Numbered from the stretch's first letter, positions 50,740 to 59,723 are shown. The stretch is DNA of 64,000 nt from Oscillospiraceae bacterium (GCA_020024285.1 JAHHTZ010000003.1:186001-250000), one strand, 5' to 3'. The notes: generated by a model not told the origin, from the letters alone. Translations and numbers: made by a program.

Positions 50740-51105
50740 ATGGGCGACATCAAATTAGGACCTATCGAAGCAAAATTTGCACAAATCATCTGGGAAAACG
50801 AGCCGCTTTCCTCAAGTCAGCTCGTCAAGCTGTGCGAGGAACAGCTTACCTGGAAAAAGTCCACCACCTACACCACCTTAAAAAAGCTGTGTGAACGGGG
50901 GCTCTTTCAAAATAAGAACAGCATTGTCACATCGCTGATCTCAAAGGACGATTTTTACGCCATGCAAAGCGAGCAGTTTGTCAACGAAACCTTCCACGGC
51001 TCGTTTCCTGCTTTTCTTGCGGCATTCACCAAACGCAAAAAACTCACGCGAACAGAAGCCGAGGAACTCAGGGACTTTATATCTTTTTATGAGGAGGAAA
51101 AGTGA
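50740..51105 (+). CDS. BlaI/MecI-family transcriptional repressor
   Basis: A 121-residue winged-helix repressor. The N-terminal domain has LGPIEAKFAQIIWENEPLSSSQL and KKSTTYTTLKKLCERGLF, the classical BlaI/MecI recognition region. The C-terminal helices serve dimerisation and proteolytic control. In this family, cleavage by the BlaR1-type metalloprotease relieves repression. The partner gene overlaps the stop codon (TGATG). The ribosome binding site is AAAGGAGGAAG. No beta-lactamase gene is adjacent, so the regulated function may be the sensor itself or a distant gene. Confidence 0.93.
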   Translation: MGDIKLGPIEAKFAQIIWENEPLSSSQLVKLCEEQLTWKKSTTYTTLKKLCERGLFQNKNSIVTSLISKDDFYAMQSEQFVNETFHGSFPAFLAAFTKRKKLTRTEAEELRDFISFYEEEK

Positions 51106-54100
51106 TGGCAGGCATCTTTATAAAGCTTCTTAATATGAGCATCTCTGCATCCTATCTTGTTCTGGCAGTTCTCCTGCTGCGGGTTCTTTTAAAAAATGCG
51201 CCGAAGTGGATCAACCTCGTGCTTTGGAGTCTGGTGGGGCTGCGCCTTGCGATCCCCTTTAACTTTCAAAGTGTTCTGAGCTTGATCCCAAGCGCCCATA
51301 CCATCGTCAAATCCGATTTTTCTGCACCGATCACCGTCCATTCGGGGTTTCAAACCCTTGACCGCGGCATCAACCGCTTCATTGCAGAATCGGTCCCCAT
51401 CCGGGAATTTGCACCGCCGGCAGCAGCTCCCGCAGCACAGCCCGCTCCTGCGGCGATTCCCACCTTCGACTGGATGGAGCTTTTGGGGATTCTGTGGCTT
51501 ATTGGCTTTTTGTTCCTCCTCGTTTTCAGTGCGGTGAGCTTTATCCGGCTGCGCCAAAATGTTGAAGTATCCGTTCGCATCAGACGGGATATCTACGTTT
51601 GCGACTACATCGACATCCCCTTCATTCTGGGATTTCTTCACCCCAGGATCTATCTGCCTTCTTCGCTGCGGCAGGAGGACGTCCGCTATGTGGTTGCACA
51701 CGAAAAATCCCACCTCAAAAACCTCCACCACATCTACAAGCCAATCGGCTTTTTGCTGTTTTCGATCTACTGGTTTAACCCGCTAATCCTTTTGGCATAC
51801 ATCTTCTTTTCCAAGGATATCGAGCTTGCCTGCGACGAGGACGTGATCAAAGACTTTACCCTGGAAGAAAAAAAGGCATACTCTTACGCACTTCTCTCCT
51901 GCAGCAGCTCCTGCAAAATATTGACCCCCTGCCCCCTGGCCTTTGGTGAGGTCAGTGTAAAAGAACGGGTGAAAAAGGTGCTGCGCTACAAAAAACCGGG
52001 GCTTTGTATCATCGCGTTATCCGTTTCTCTCTGTCTGCTCTCCGCCTGTTTTTTCCTGACAGACCCGAAAGAGGAATCGTCGGGCTCCGTTAAGCCGGCA
52101 GATACCGCAAATGTGAGCGGCGCCAAAATCCGATATCCCGATCTTGTGCCGGAGGAGGTGGAAGCCTCCTCGTTTTATCAGGAAGCACTTCGGGATGAAA
52201 CCGCACATATCATCGTCGATGCAGGCGTCATCACCGCTCCGGACGCTGTGATCAACTTCTTTAACGCTGTATCCGACGGAAAGGAAGCCTCCTTTACACA
52301 ATATCGTTTCTCCAGTGTACTCCGAAAGGATTTGTGGAAATCGACCTATCACTTCGACGGCGAAAACATCACCGAAGAAATAAGAGGCACCTCCCTCTCA
52401 GAGGGGGCAGACCCCGAAAACTTCTCCTTTGATGAGCTGTTGTGGGAGGATCACACCTATACCACCGACATAACCTCACTGCGTCTTCTGCCCAGCGGTA
52501 TCCTTGAGATAACGGATACCACCAGCAGCGAACCGGGGCTCCTTGAGTTTTTCAACGACATTGATACCTTTCCCGACTACGAAAAGCATCAGGCTCTGCT
52601 GGAGCAGTACATTCCTCCGATCTATTTTTGCGTCATTACGGGCGATTCCTTTGAGGATGCTGAGGGATTTTTCAAAACCTTCAAATATCTTCCCTGTGCA
52701 GATGGTATGATCCGTCATCAGTCCAAAGATAAAGAGAATTTTTGGACGCGCTATCCCGATGCCAATATGCCGTTTGATGATTTCTACAAGCTGATGTCCC
52801 AATACTTTGAAATCGACAAAGACAGGCTCTACGAGCTGACAAAGCGCGATCTCAACGAAAACAACGAGTTTCACTATGAGGGCGGACTCGGCGGAGGATA
52901 CCCAACTGTCATTCTTGAGGATGTTGTTGCAAAAGGGGACACCACCTCCCTGTTTTTGCGATTTTTCAACGTGGACGGCTCCTACACCGCCGACACGCGC
53001 AAAGTGCTGACCGTGAAGAATATGCCGGACGGCAGTTTCCGCTATCTCTCCATGAAAGACGAGCCCTGTGCAGAGATGGTATTCGGTGACTATGTTACAG
53101 AATCTGTCAGCAGGATGAAAAGCACCTCGATCAGCAGCAAGAAGACACCGCCTCAGATTGCAGCACTGGAACCGAAGGATGCAGCATGGTGGTGGGAAAA
53201 CTACGTCAGGGATCTCGCCTATTCCTTTCAGGACATCTACCCCTCCAAGCTTCACTCGGAAAATCAGGCAGCCGACATCTACCGTCTAATGGTCTACGCT
53301 GTTCGGCACGGGAAAGTGGAAGTTCCAACAAGCAAAAGTGATCCTGATGTAAAGCTGCCGCTCGAAAAAGCAAAGGAAATTGCACCGAAGGCTTTGGGAG
53401 AAACCGAGCTGAGCGGTCTTTACCTCGATCATATCACAGACAAAAACGATGTGATGAATTATTATGTTTCAGCAGTTTTCAAAAAAAGTGATCCGAAGTT
53501 TCCGGCGGGGGATGATGTATTTCGTATTACCGATGTGACCTACCTCGATCTGCTTCACTGTGAGGTGACCCTCTCCTCCGATTGGACGGACAGCTCCCGC
53601 ATCATGAGCTTTGAGCAAAATAAATACGATGAGTTTTACCTGACCTCTGTGCGCATCGAGCCGAAGCCGCAGAGGGAGGCATTTTCTGTCACAACAGATC
53701 ATCCGCTTTCTATCTTTCATGCACAAAACGAGTCGGAACACCAGACGTTGAGTCATCTTGAATATGTAGGGATGACCGAGAGCGATCTTGTCATGGTGTC
53801 ACCGGAAAACACGATCGGTCTGCTGGAATTTCTTGTGTTCGACCTGCAAAATCTGAGCGAGCCGCACAGCACCTTTTTTGCTCCGCTTGCCTATGGCGAA
53901 AACGCTCAGGAAATGAAAATCGGCGAGCGTGGAACACTCCTTCTTGCAACCGACCACAATCTGAGAGAATATGATCTGCGCGGCAATCTTGTCAAAAGCA
54001 AGGACCTCCCTTCGTATTTTCTTGAGGATGCAGCACGCTTTCGCGGAAAATGGGGCTCGCGTTACATCTACACAGAGGACCTGCACTACATTGCCTACTC

Positions 54101-54692
54101 CTACCCCGGCGGTCTTTATGCAGCTGATCTTGAGAGTGGGAAACAGATCAAGGTGTGCGATGTGACGGAGGATAAATTCAGTCTCAGCGCATATCCTCAG
54201 GAAATCAAGGACGGCACCCTCTCCTACCTGACCGAAAACGTACATGCGTCGTGCCTCTCTCATTACCGTTATTTCGATCTTGCGCAGGAAAAAGAGATTT
54301 CATCCCCTTACGATATCCCTTCTTCTTCCGACCATGGGATTCAGTTTCAGTATGTGATTGGGAACAAGGCAATCGGATTACCCAATCCCATGATGCAGGC
54401 ACAGAGCAGCCTTGAAATCTACGATATGGATACCCATCAAACGATTCAGGTGAAGGAAGAACATTCCTCCGCGCGAGTAGACGGAGAAAATGTCTACCTG
54501 TTCACCTACGATAAAAACCAGAATCTCTCCTCACTCAAAAAGGTCGATCTTGAAACCGGTGCTCTGTCCGCTCCCCTGCTTACCTGCAATTATGATTCCC
54601 TCTGCCATATCAGCAAAGACCGTGCCTTTTTGTTCCCATTCGGCATTGAAGATGGTCCACAGATGGCAATGGCAGTTGTAAGGCTAAAATAA
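51105..54692 (+). CDS. BlaR1-like M56 metalloprotease with very large extracellular domain
   Basis: A 1195-residue signalling protease. N-terminal membrane helices (about 12-32, 35-55, 122-148) and the gluzincin motif HEKSH (His199, Glu200, His203) are followed by ELACDEDVI, which supplies the third zinc ligand. One helix follows near 212-236 and a last one near 306-326. In BlaR1 a ~250-residue penicillin-binding domain comes next. Here there are ~865 extracellular residues without SxxK/KTG motifs: first an alpha/beta region (about 330-770), then a propeller-like region with blocks such as GTLLLATDHNLREYDL and ADLESGKQIKV. The ligand is unknown. It starts at the ATG of the TGATG overlap with blaI. 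Confidence 0.85.
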   Translation: MAGIFIKLLNMSISASYLVLAVLLLRVLLKNAPKWINLVLWSLVGLRLAIPFNFQSVLSLIPSAHTIVKSDFSAPITVHSGFQTLDRGINRFIAESVPIREFAPPAAAPAAQPAPAAIPTFDWMELLGILWLIGFLFLLVFSAVSFIRLRQNVEVSVRIRRDIYVCDYIDIPFILGFLHPRIYLPSSLRQEDVRYVVAHEKSHLKNLHHIYKPIGFLLFSIYWFNPLILLAYIFFSKDIELACDEDVIKDFTLEEKKAYSYALLSCSSSCKILTPCPLAFGEVSVKERVKKVLRYKKPGLCIIALSVSLCLLSACFFLTDPKEESSGSVKPADTANVSGAKIRYPDLVPEEVEASSFYQEALRDETAHIIVDAGVITAPDAVINFFNAVSDGKEASFTQYRFSSVLRKDLWKSTYHFDGENITEEIRGTSLSEGADPENFSFDELLWEDHTYTTDITSLRLLPSGILEITDTTSSEPGLLEFFNDIDTFPDYEKHQALLEQYIPPIYFCVITGDSFEDAEGFFKTFKYLPCADGMIRHQSKDKENFWTRYPDANMPFDDFYKLMSQYFEIDKDRLYELTKRDLNENNEFHYEGGLGGGYPTVILEDVVAKGDTTSLFLRFFNVDGSYTADTRKVLTVKNMPDGSFRYLSMKDEPCAEMVFGDYVTESVSRMKSTSISSKKTPPQIAALEPKDAAWWWENYVRDLAYSFQDIYPSKLHSENQAADIYRLMVYAVRHGKVEVPTSKSDPDVKLPLEKAKEIAPKALGETELSGLYLDHITDKNDVMNYYVSAVFKKSDPKFPAGDDVFRITDVTYLDLLHCEVTLSSDWTDSSRIMSFEQNKYDEFYLTSVRIEPKPQREAFSVTTDHPLSIFHAQNESEHQTLSHLEYVGMTESDLVMVSPENTIGLLEFLVFDLQNLSEPHSTFFAPLAYGENAQEMKIGERGTLLLATDHNLREYDLRGNLVKSKDLPSYFLEDAARFRGKWGSRYIYTEDLHYIAYSYPGGLYAADLESGKQIKVCDVTEDKFSLSAYPQEIKDGTLSYLTENVHASCLSHYRYFDLAQEKEISSPYDIPSSSDHGIQFQYVIGNKAIGLPNPMMQAQSSLEIYDMDTHQTIQVKEEHSSARVDGENVYLFTYDKNQNLSSLKKVDLETGALSAPLLTCNYDSLCHISKDRAFLFPFGIEDGPQMAMAVVRLK

Positions 54693-54791
54693 ATATAAAG
54701 CCGCATAGATGCAGTCGATCTGACGGACTGAACCGACCAACAGGCAGTTTGCACCATGCAGCTGTACTCCCTTTCTGCTCAACCGACAGCA

Positions 54792-54835
54792 AAGAACCCG
54801 AACGTCCGCACAAATGCGGACGTTCGGGTTCTTCT
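54792..54835. terminator. terminator between the blaR1-like gene and the MBL gene
   Basis: AAGAACCCGAACGTCCGCA and its exact complement form a 19-bp stem around CAAA, followed by a T-rich tract. It is usable in both directions between convergent genes. Confidence 0.88.
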
Positions 54836-54868
54836 TTGTATTTTTATGGTTTTCTGAAGAAACGGATT

Positions 54869-55750
54869 TTAGAAAACATCCATATCGTGCCCCATGACCA
54901 CCTTGCCGTCATACCCGGAGCATATCTCCTCATAGATTGCATCCTCACGCTGCTTTAGCAATGCAGCAATGTCGATTTTGTTGGTCTGGACCTCGGTGTG
55001 ATAGATGCGGTGATAGGTCACAAGCAGCTTGGGGCGAGCCTGTGATGCAATGCGGGCCAAATCCACCGAGGAAGTATGAACTGTGCTGTGGTACTTCTGC
55101 CACTTTGGTTCTCGCTGGGCAAGTCCTTTTGTATAGAATACCTCATGCAGGAGAATGTCGCAGTCCTTCGCCATTTGTTCCATAATGGGAACCGGAGCCG
55201 TATCCCCGGAGATGACGATGACCCGATCCGCTGTGGTGAAGCGAAAGCCATAGCATTCCAGCGTTCCGTGCGAAACGGGGAACGCTTCCACCTTCACCCG
55301 ATCATCCGTGTAGATGACGCCCGGCTGGATCTCCGTTACCTCTACTTCACGCCCCACCTGATTGGCTTTTTCAAAGCCATTGGTACGAAAATCGATGTCC
55401 ACCTGATAGGCTGCCATGATATGATCGGTCATGGAGCGAATCCCCTTTGGACCGTAGACCTGAAGCGGCTCCTCCCGTTCCAGCACCCACGGAGTAAAGA
55501 TCAGGTCCGGATAGCCCGCTGTATGGTCGGAGTGGAGATGGGTGCAGAATGCGCGGCAAAGCCCCTTTACTGCCAATCCGTCGATTCCGGCGCGGTAGGC
55601 CTTTGCTGCCTGACGCACCACCCCCGGACCAAAATCCACCAGATAGGACCGATCCCCCACCACAACTGCCACCGAGGGTCCGGAAGCATCCGGGCATGCG
55701 TTTGGTGTGCCTGTACCAAGCAGCACCAATTTCGTTTCCATCTCTTTCAT
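54869..55750 (-). CDS. MBL-fold metallohydrolase (RNase Z/arylsulfatase-like)
   Basis: A ~293-residue zinc hydrolase. The N-terminus has VLLGTGTPNACPDASGPSVAV. The metal motif THLHSDHTAG (HxHxDH) is followed by VSHGT, ISGDTA and a C-terminal HRIYH-type histidine (LLVTYHRIYH). The outline fits RNase Z/ElaC-like or atsA-type MBL proteins. The exosite arm of true tRNase Z is not evident, so a small-molecule substrate is more likely. The ATG at 55750 with GGAAGGG ahead is preferred; an in-frame ATG 18 nt upstream has no ribosome binding site. Confidence 0.82.
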   Translation of the reverse strand: MKEMETKLVLLGTGTPNACPDASGPSVAVVVGDRSYLVDFGPGVVRQAAKAYRAGIDGLAVKGLCRAFCTHLHSDHTAGYPDLIFTPWVLEREEPLQVYGPKGIRSMTDHIMAAYQVDIDFRTNGFEKANQVGREVEVTEIQPGVIYTDDRVKVEAFPVSHGTLECYGFRFTTADRVIVISGDTAPVPIMEQMAKDCDILLHEVFYTKGLAQREPKWQKYHSTVHTSSVDLARIASQARPKLLVTYHRIYHTEVQTNKIDIAALLKQREDAIYEEICSGYDGKVVMGHDMDVF

Positions 55751-56086
55751 TTCTGTTTTCCCTTCCATAAAATTAGTTTTATTTCTAAAAACAGTCTTTC
55801 TCTGTTGCGAATGGGCATCACAGTCTGTGGTTGGTCGAGAAGGCTATTTTCTGTCCAAGTGATTCGATATACTCCGTCTGCCGCCAAAAATCTGTCAAAG
55901 CTCTTGCCTAAACGATCATTTGATGGGGTCGGATGCATTCATGGACTGATTATAGCACAGCACTTTCGTTTTCGCAATCAATGCAAAAACGCTGCTTCCG
56001 CATCAAAATCAGCTGTTTTTCGTAAGGAAGGGGTTTTCATACTTCTAAAATAATCATGCTCAAATACTGTGTTTCATCCATGCAAA
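55751..56086. other. intergenic stretch upstream of the MBL gene
   Basis: It contains a promoter reading into the MBL gene (55949-55977) and otherwise no convincing gene. A 63-codon minus-strand frame (55747-55938) ends in the ATGA overlap with the MBL start. It has no ribosome binding site and begins almost at the predicted transcript start, so I do not call it a gene. Confidence 0.5.
55949..55977 (-). promoter_or_regulatory. promoter of the MBL hydrolase gene
   Basis: On the minus strand, TTGCGA (55972-55977), 17-nt spacer, TATAAT (55949-55954). It predicts a leader of about 190 nt. Confidence 0.6.
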
Positions 56087-57430
56087 TTAAGCCTTGAATC
56101 TTCTCATCCAGCGATGATAAAAGATCAAATAGAGGACGGATGTGATGCCCCAGGATACAGGATAGCAGATCAGCACCATCATAAGCGTGGGATGAAGCGG
56201 TACAACAGCAACGATCCATAAAACGCGTGACAAGCACGACCCCACCAGAGTCAGGATCATCGGTTTGATCGTTTCTCCCGTCCCGCGTATCGCTCCGGGA
56301 AGAACAGCGCCCAAGACATAGACAACATAGAGCGGAGCAAGGACGCTCATGATTTGAGAGCTGATTGCGATAACATCGCTATCACTCACGAACAGATAGC
56401 CCAACGGTATATTCCAGAAATAGAGGATCGCACCGATGGACGCAACAAGGACCATCGACAAAATACTCCCGATCCAAACTCCACGTTTCGCACGTTCAAG
56501 CTTCTGCGCTCCATAGTTCTGGGCGACGAAGGTTGAAATCGTGGCACACAGGGCATCTGTGATGAGCCATATGAGAAAATCCAGCTTTCCGCACACCGCC
56601 CAGGCTGCAATGCTGTTTGTTCCAAATGCATTGATATTGGATTGGATCATCATATTCGCCAAGGGATACAATGTGCTCTGAATCCCTATCGGTAAACCCA
56701 ATCGTATCATTTGTGTTAAGTATGCCGGATGAAAACGGAGCTTGTTTCGATGGATCTTGCAGTCCAGGTCTGTTTTGACCAAGGCTCTGGTGACCAGAAA
56801 AGCACTCAGGATTTGAGAGAATACCGTTGTCAGCGCAACACCGGCAACGCCCCAGCGAAAAATCGCAATAAACAGGACATCCAGCACAACATTCAAAATA
56901 TTTGCGAGGATCAAAAAGTAAGAGGGTGTTTTTGAATTTCCTACAGCCCGAAAGATCCCTGCGCCGATGTTGTATGTCATGGATGCAGCCATACCGCCAA
57001 AGTATATTCTGACATAGATGAGCGCATCGTGAAAAATATCATCCGGGAGCTTCAAAATTCTAAGGCAGAAGGGTGCAAGAAAAATTCCAAGCACCGAAAG
57101 CGCCAGCCCGCCAAAGAAAGCAAATAAAAGTGCCGTATGGCTTGTGTCCGATACACGTTCTCTTTCTTTTGCGCCGTAATACTGAGATATGATGATCGTT
57201 GCCCCGGATGAAAGCCCCGTGAAGAAATTGACCGGCAGCTTGATCAGGCTGTAAACCGAGTCGATCGCCGCCAATGCGTTCTTCCCTGCGAATTGTCCTA
57301 TAATAACAGCATCAACTGTTGTATAGAGCTGCTGCAATAGACTTCCGACCAATATCGGCAATGCAAAACAAATCATTTTCCGCCAAATCGATCCTTCGGT
57401 CAAATCGAATCGTTTCTGAGCATATTCCAT
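56087..57430 (-). CDS. MATE-family efflux transporter
   Basis: A 447-residue, twelve-helix cation-coupled exporter. The N-terminal KRFDLTEGSIWRKMICFALPILVGSLLQQLYTTVDAVIIGQF is typical of Clostridia MATE proteins of the NorM/DinF branch. The two six-helix halves are visible, with the second starting near LTQMIRLGLPIGIQSTLYPLANMMIQ. The substrate (drug, metabolite or peptide) cannot be read from the sequence. A LysR-type regulator is divergent from it across 189 nt, so it is probably controlled by that regulator. Confidence 0.92.
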   Translation of the reverse strand: MEYAQKRFDLTEGSIWRKMICFALPILVGSLLQQLYTTVDAVIIGQFAGKNALAAIDSVYSLIKLPVNFFTGLSSGATIIISQYYGAKERERVSDTSHTALLFAFFGGLALSVLGIFLAPFCLRILKLPDDIFHDALIYVRIYFGGMAASMTYNIGAGIFRAVGNSKTPSYFLILANILNVVLDVLFIAIFRWGVAGVALTTVFSQILSAFLVTRALVKTDLDCKIHRNKLRFHPAYLTQMIRLGLPIGIQSTLYPLANMMIQSNINAFGTNSIAAWAVCGKLDFLIWLITDALCATISTFVAQNYGAQKLERAKRGVWIGSILSMVLVASIGAILYFWNIPLGYLFVSDSDVIAISSQIMSVLAPLYVVYVLGAVLPGAIRGTGETIKPMILTLVGSCLSRVLWIVAVVPLHPTLMMVLICYPVSWGITSVLYLIFYHRWMRRFKA

Positions 57431-57535
57431 AACATCACCTGCTTCACCTTATATTGATAAATTTGCGCCACCATTGCACAAAGGGAAAACGGTTCTCTGT
57501 GCGATACAGAATAGTTTGCGATCACTAACTTTCTA

Positions 57536-57563
57536 TTGACAATGATACCACATCATCTATAAT
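57536..57563 (+). promoter_or_regulatory. promoter of the LysR-type regulator gene
   Basis: TTGACA (57536-57541), 16-nt spacer, TATAAT (57558-57563). AGTT-N10-AACT just upstream could be a LysR-type half-site pair shared with the divergent MATE gene; this is weak. Confidence 0.65.
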
Positions 57564-57619
57564 TATAAAAGGGAATATTATTTCTCATTTTGATTCCAAA
57601 AAGCGATCAAGGAGGACAT

Positions 57620-58486
57620 ATGACTTCAGAACAATTAAAGACATTCTTACTTATCGTAGAAACGAAGAGCTTCTCCCGCGCTGCCAAAGCACTTTTTATT
57701 ACCCAGTCCTCCGCCAGCAAACGAATCCACGAGTTAGAGAAGGAGCTGGGGCAGCCACTATTTCATCGCAGCCGCGCAGGAATCTACCTGACAAACCACG
57801 GAAAGCTCCTCAAACGGTATGCCGAGCAAATCATGAACATCGAAGAAAAAGTGCTTGAGCAGATGCATGAGGCCAATCAGTACATTTCTCATTTAACGAT
57901 TGGGACCGTCTATGCATACTACGATATGTATCTTAGCAAAAAAATAAAGATGTTTTCGGAATCATTTCCCCATATTGCAATCACGGTTCGCTTTGGGCAT
58001 ACCTCCCAGCTTCTGAACGATTTGATGAAGACCTCCATCGATATCGCCTTTACCCATCGTCCAATCGACTATTCCGACTATATCTGCACCATGATCGATC
58101 AGGACCGCATGGTTTTGGTTACAGATTCGCAAAACGAACGGTATCAAAGCGAGATAGCCTTCGGGGACATCAAGGACCTGCCCATGATCGATACCAATTT
58201 TTTGTACGCTCCTACAAGAAAAAAGCTGTTCCCGCCACCCTATCAGCCGCAGATTGCAGTTGATGTGGCATCGTGTGCCATCCCGCTCCTCAAGGGAAGT
58301 CCGTTTTTTGCATTATTCCCGCATCATATGGTGCAGGAACAGTTGGAATCCGGCGTATTTCGTGAAGTAAAAATTACAGGGGATCGTATTCCGCCTGTAA
58401 ATCACTTTATGATCTACAGCAAAAATCTCGAGGATGAGATCGGAATTCAAGAGTTTATAAAAACATTATTTGCCGAAGGATGCTGA
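57620..58486 (+). CDS. LysR-family transcriptional regulator
   Basis: A 288-residue activator/repressor. The N-terminal helix-turn-helix is TSEQLKTFLLIVETKSFSRAAKALFITQSSASKRI. A linker helix and a periplasmic-binding-protein-like effector domain (about 90-288) follow. The start is the ATG behind AAGGAGGACAT; the frame is open upstream without a start signal. Divergence from the MATE gene suggests that this pump is its target. The effector is unknown. Confidence 0.92.
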   Translation: MTSEQLKTFLLIVETKSFSRAAKALFITQSSASKRIHELEKELGQPLFHRSRAGIYLTNHGKLLKRYAEQIMNIEEKVLEQMHEANQYISHLTIGTVYAYYDMYLSKKIKMFSESFPHIAITVRFGHTSQLLNDLMKTSIDIAFTHRPIDYSDYICTMIDQDRMVLVTDSQNERYQSEIAFGDIKDLPMIDTNFLYAPTRKKLFPPPYQPQIAVDVASCAIPLLKGSPFFALFPHHMVQEQLESGVFREVKITGDRIPPVNHFMIYSKNLEDEIGIQEFIKTLFAEGC

Positions 58487-58520
58487 ACAAGATATCAGCG
58501 CCTTACCCTGTGTCGGCTGC

Positions 58521-58563
58521 AAAAAAGCGAATTTGGAAAAAAGATTCCAAATTCGCTTTTATA
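58521..58563 (+). terminator. terminator after the LysR gene
   Basis: AAAAGCGAATTTGGAA pairs with TTCCAAATTCGCTTTT around a short A-rich loop, followed by T-rich sequence. Confidence 0.85.
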
Positions 58564-58602
58564 TTCGAAAAATATCACAAAACGATATGTTCTACGGAAA
58601 AA

Positions 58603-58624
58603 TTTTACAGTATACTGTGTAAAA
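58603..58624 (+). promoter_or_regulatory. palindrome over the -10 box of the small secreted peptide gene
   Basis: The perfect 12-bp palindrome ACAGTATACTGT (58607-58618) contains TATACT, a likely -10 element. It is extended by TTTTAC and GTAAAA to 22 nt with one extra base. The -35 region is poor, as expected for a promoter that needs an activator. It is a candidate binding site for the adjacent HTH-TPR regulator. Confidence 0.5.
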
Positions 58625-58647
58625 AAAGATGAGAGGATGTTGTGATT

Positions 58648-58797
58648 ATGATGATCAAAAAATTAGCTTCTGTTTTGCTGTCCGCTATGCTGTGCATGAG
58701 CGTGATGGTGTCAGCACCATGCAGCCAGTGTTCTGCTTCCGATCAGCCGGAGGGACCGGTTCCATATGTTGGTGAAGGTGGCGGAGACTGCTTTTAG
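58648..58797 (+). CDS. 49-residue secreted Cys-containing peptide (candidate signalling propeptide)
   Basis: A short gene ending in TAG at 58797. The product starts MMIKKLASVLLSAMLCMSVM, a good Sec signal, with a likely cleavage after VSA near residue 23. The remaining ~26 residues contain CSQC, a Pro/Gly-rich middle (EGPVPYVGEGGG) and a C-terminal DCF. GAGAGG lies 11 nt before the first ATG; a second ATG follows directly. It is convergent with, and overlaps by 4 nt, the HTH-TPR regulator gene. Short exported propeptides next to such regulators (PapR, NprX, SHP) are processed to quorum-sensing pheromones, so this is the inferred role. It could instead be a secreted effector or a second RiPP precursor. 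Confidence 0.6.
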   Translation: MMIKKLASVLLSAMLCMSVMVSAPCSQCSASDQPEGPVPYVGEGGGDCF

Positions 58798-59723
58798 AAG
58801 GCAAAGTCCGCACTGAAATATTCTTCAATTTCAGATTTGATTTTCTCAGCGTCGCGTTTGTTATTGATTGCTTCAAAAAGATAGAAAGCCTGTTTATAAT
58901 ACGCTTTACTTTTTTCATCCTGATTTATAAAATGATAGCATTCTGCAATCAGTGCAATGGTGGATGGTAAATAAGAATACTGTCCATACTGCACACAGGA
59001 TTGCCAGCCGATTTGTGCAATCTCGATCGCTTCATCATACCGTCCGACCAGGTCCAGCTCCCTCGCATAATTGTATGCCACCAGAGGGAGCAGACCACCG
59101 GACTGTAAAATATTCTGAAAATGTTTTTTGATGTAGTTAAGCAGTTGATCGTAGATATCAATTGCTTTTTTGTGCTGCTGTAAATCAGAATAAACAAGGG
59201 CGATCTGGTTGATCACCTTGACCTCATCGATGCTGTAAAGCCCCTCATGGATTGCATCAATGTCAAAGCTTGGTGCGCTCATCCGAATGGCTTGCAGGAG
59301 CATCTCCAATTTTTCGTCGAAGCTGTAGTCTGCGATCTGCCCATTTTCTCTTTTCCCAAGCAAAACCTTGGAGCGCAGAATAAATTGTTGGAGCAAGTGG
59401 TCGTTTGGATCAGCGAGCTCCTCCAGCTCCTCGATTTTTATCAGACCTCGTTGCGAATCCCTTAACACGTTGCAGGAAATGATTTCTGTCTGAAGGTCAG
59501 AAATCTGCATCTCATTTTTACTTATCAGGGCGTAATATTTATCCTCCGGCAAATCAAGTCTTTGAAGGAGGGCGCGGAGCTTGTTCATCGATGGTGTTTG
59601 CCTCCCGTTTTCCAGCCGGGAAATTGTAATTGGTTCGCAGATGCCCTCACAGAGCTGTTCCTGCGTTAATTTCAGCTCCAGCCGGCGTTTTTTGATCAGC
59701 TCCCCGATAAAATATTTTTTCAT
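58794..59723 (-). CDS. HTH-TPR transcriptional regulator (RRNPP/Rgg-PlcR-like)
   Basis: A 309-residue regulator. The N-terminal XRE helix-turn-helix (FIGELIKKRRLELKLTQEQL and ISRLENGRQTPSM, residues about 4-45) is followed by an all-helical region with TPR-like repeats (about 70-300), for example INQIALVYSDLQQHKKAIDIYDQLL and YNYARELDLVGRYDEAIEIAQ. This is the architecture of intracellular receptors for imported peptide pheromones (Rgg, PlcR, NprR, PrgX). The start is the ATG at 59723 behind AAAAAGGA; an in-frame ATG 36 nt upstream lacks a site. It lies between a small exported peptide gene (convergent) and a RiPP-like operon (divergent), the expected position for a regulator of both. Confidence 0.87.
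   Translation of the reverse strand: MKKYFIGELIKKRRLELKLTQEQLCEGICEPITISRLENGRQTPSMNKLRALLQRLDLPEDKYYALISKNEMQISDLQTEIISCNVLRDSQRGLIKIEELEELADPNDHLLQQFILRSKVLLGKRENGQIADYSFDEKLEMLLQAIRMSAPSFDIDAIHEGLYSIDEVKVINQIALVYSDLQQHKKAIDIYDQLLNYIKKHFQNILQSGGLLPLVAYNYARELDLVGRYDEAIEIAQIGWQSCVQYGQYSYLPSTIALIAECYHFINQDEKSKAYYKQAFYLFEAINNKRDAEKIKSEIEEYFSADFAF

Noticed and set aside
51105..54692. Beta-lactam sensor (true BlaR1) assignment
   Set aside because: No SxxK, SxN or KTG motifs are seen in the extracellular part, so only the protease half is BlaR1-like.
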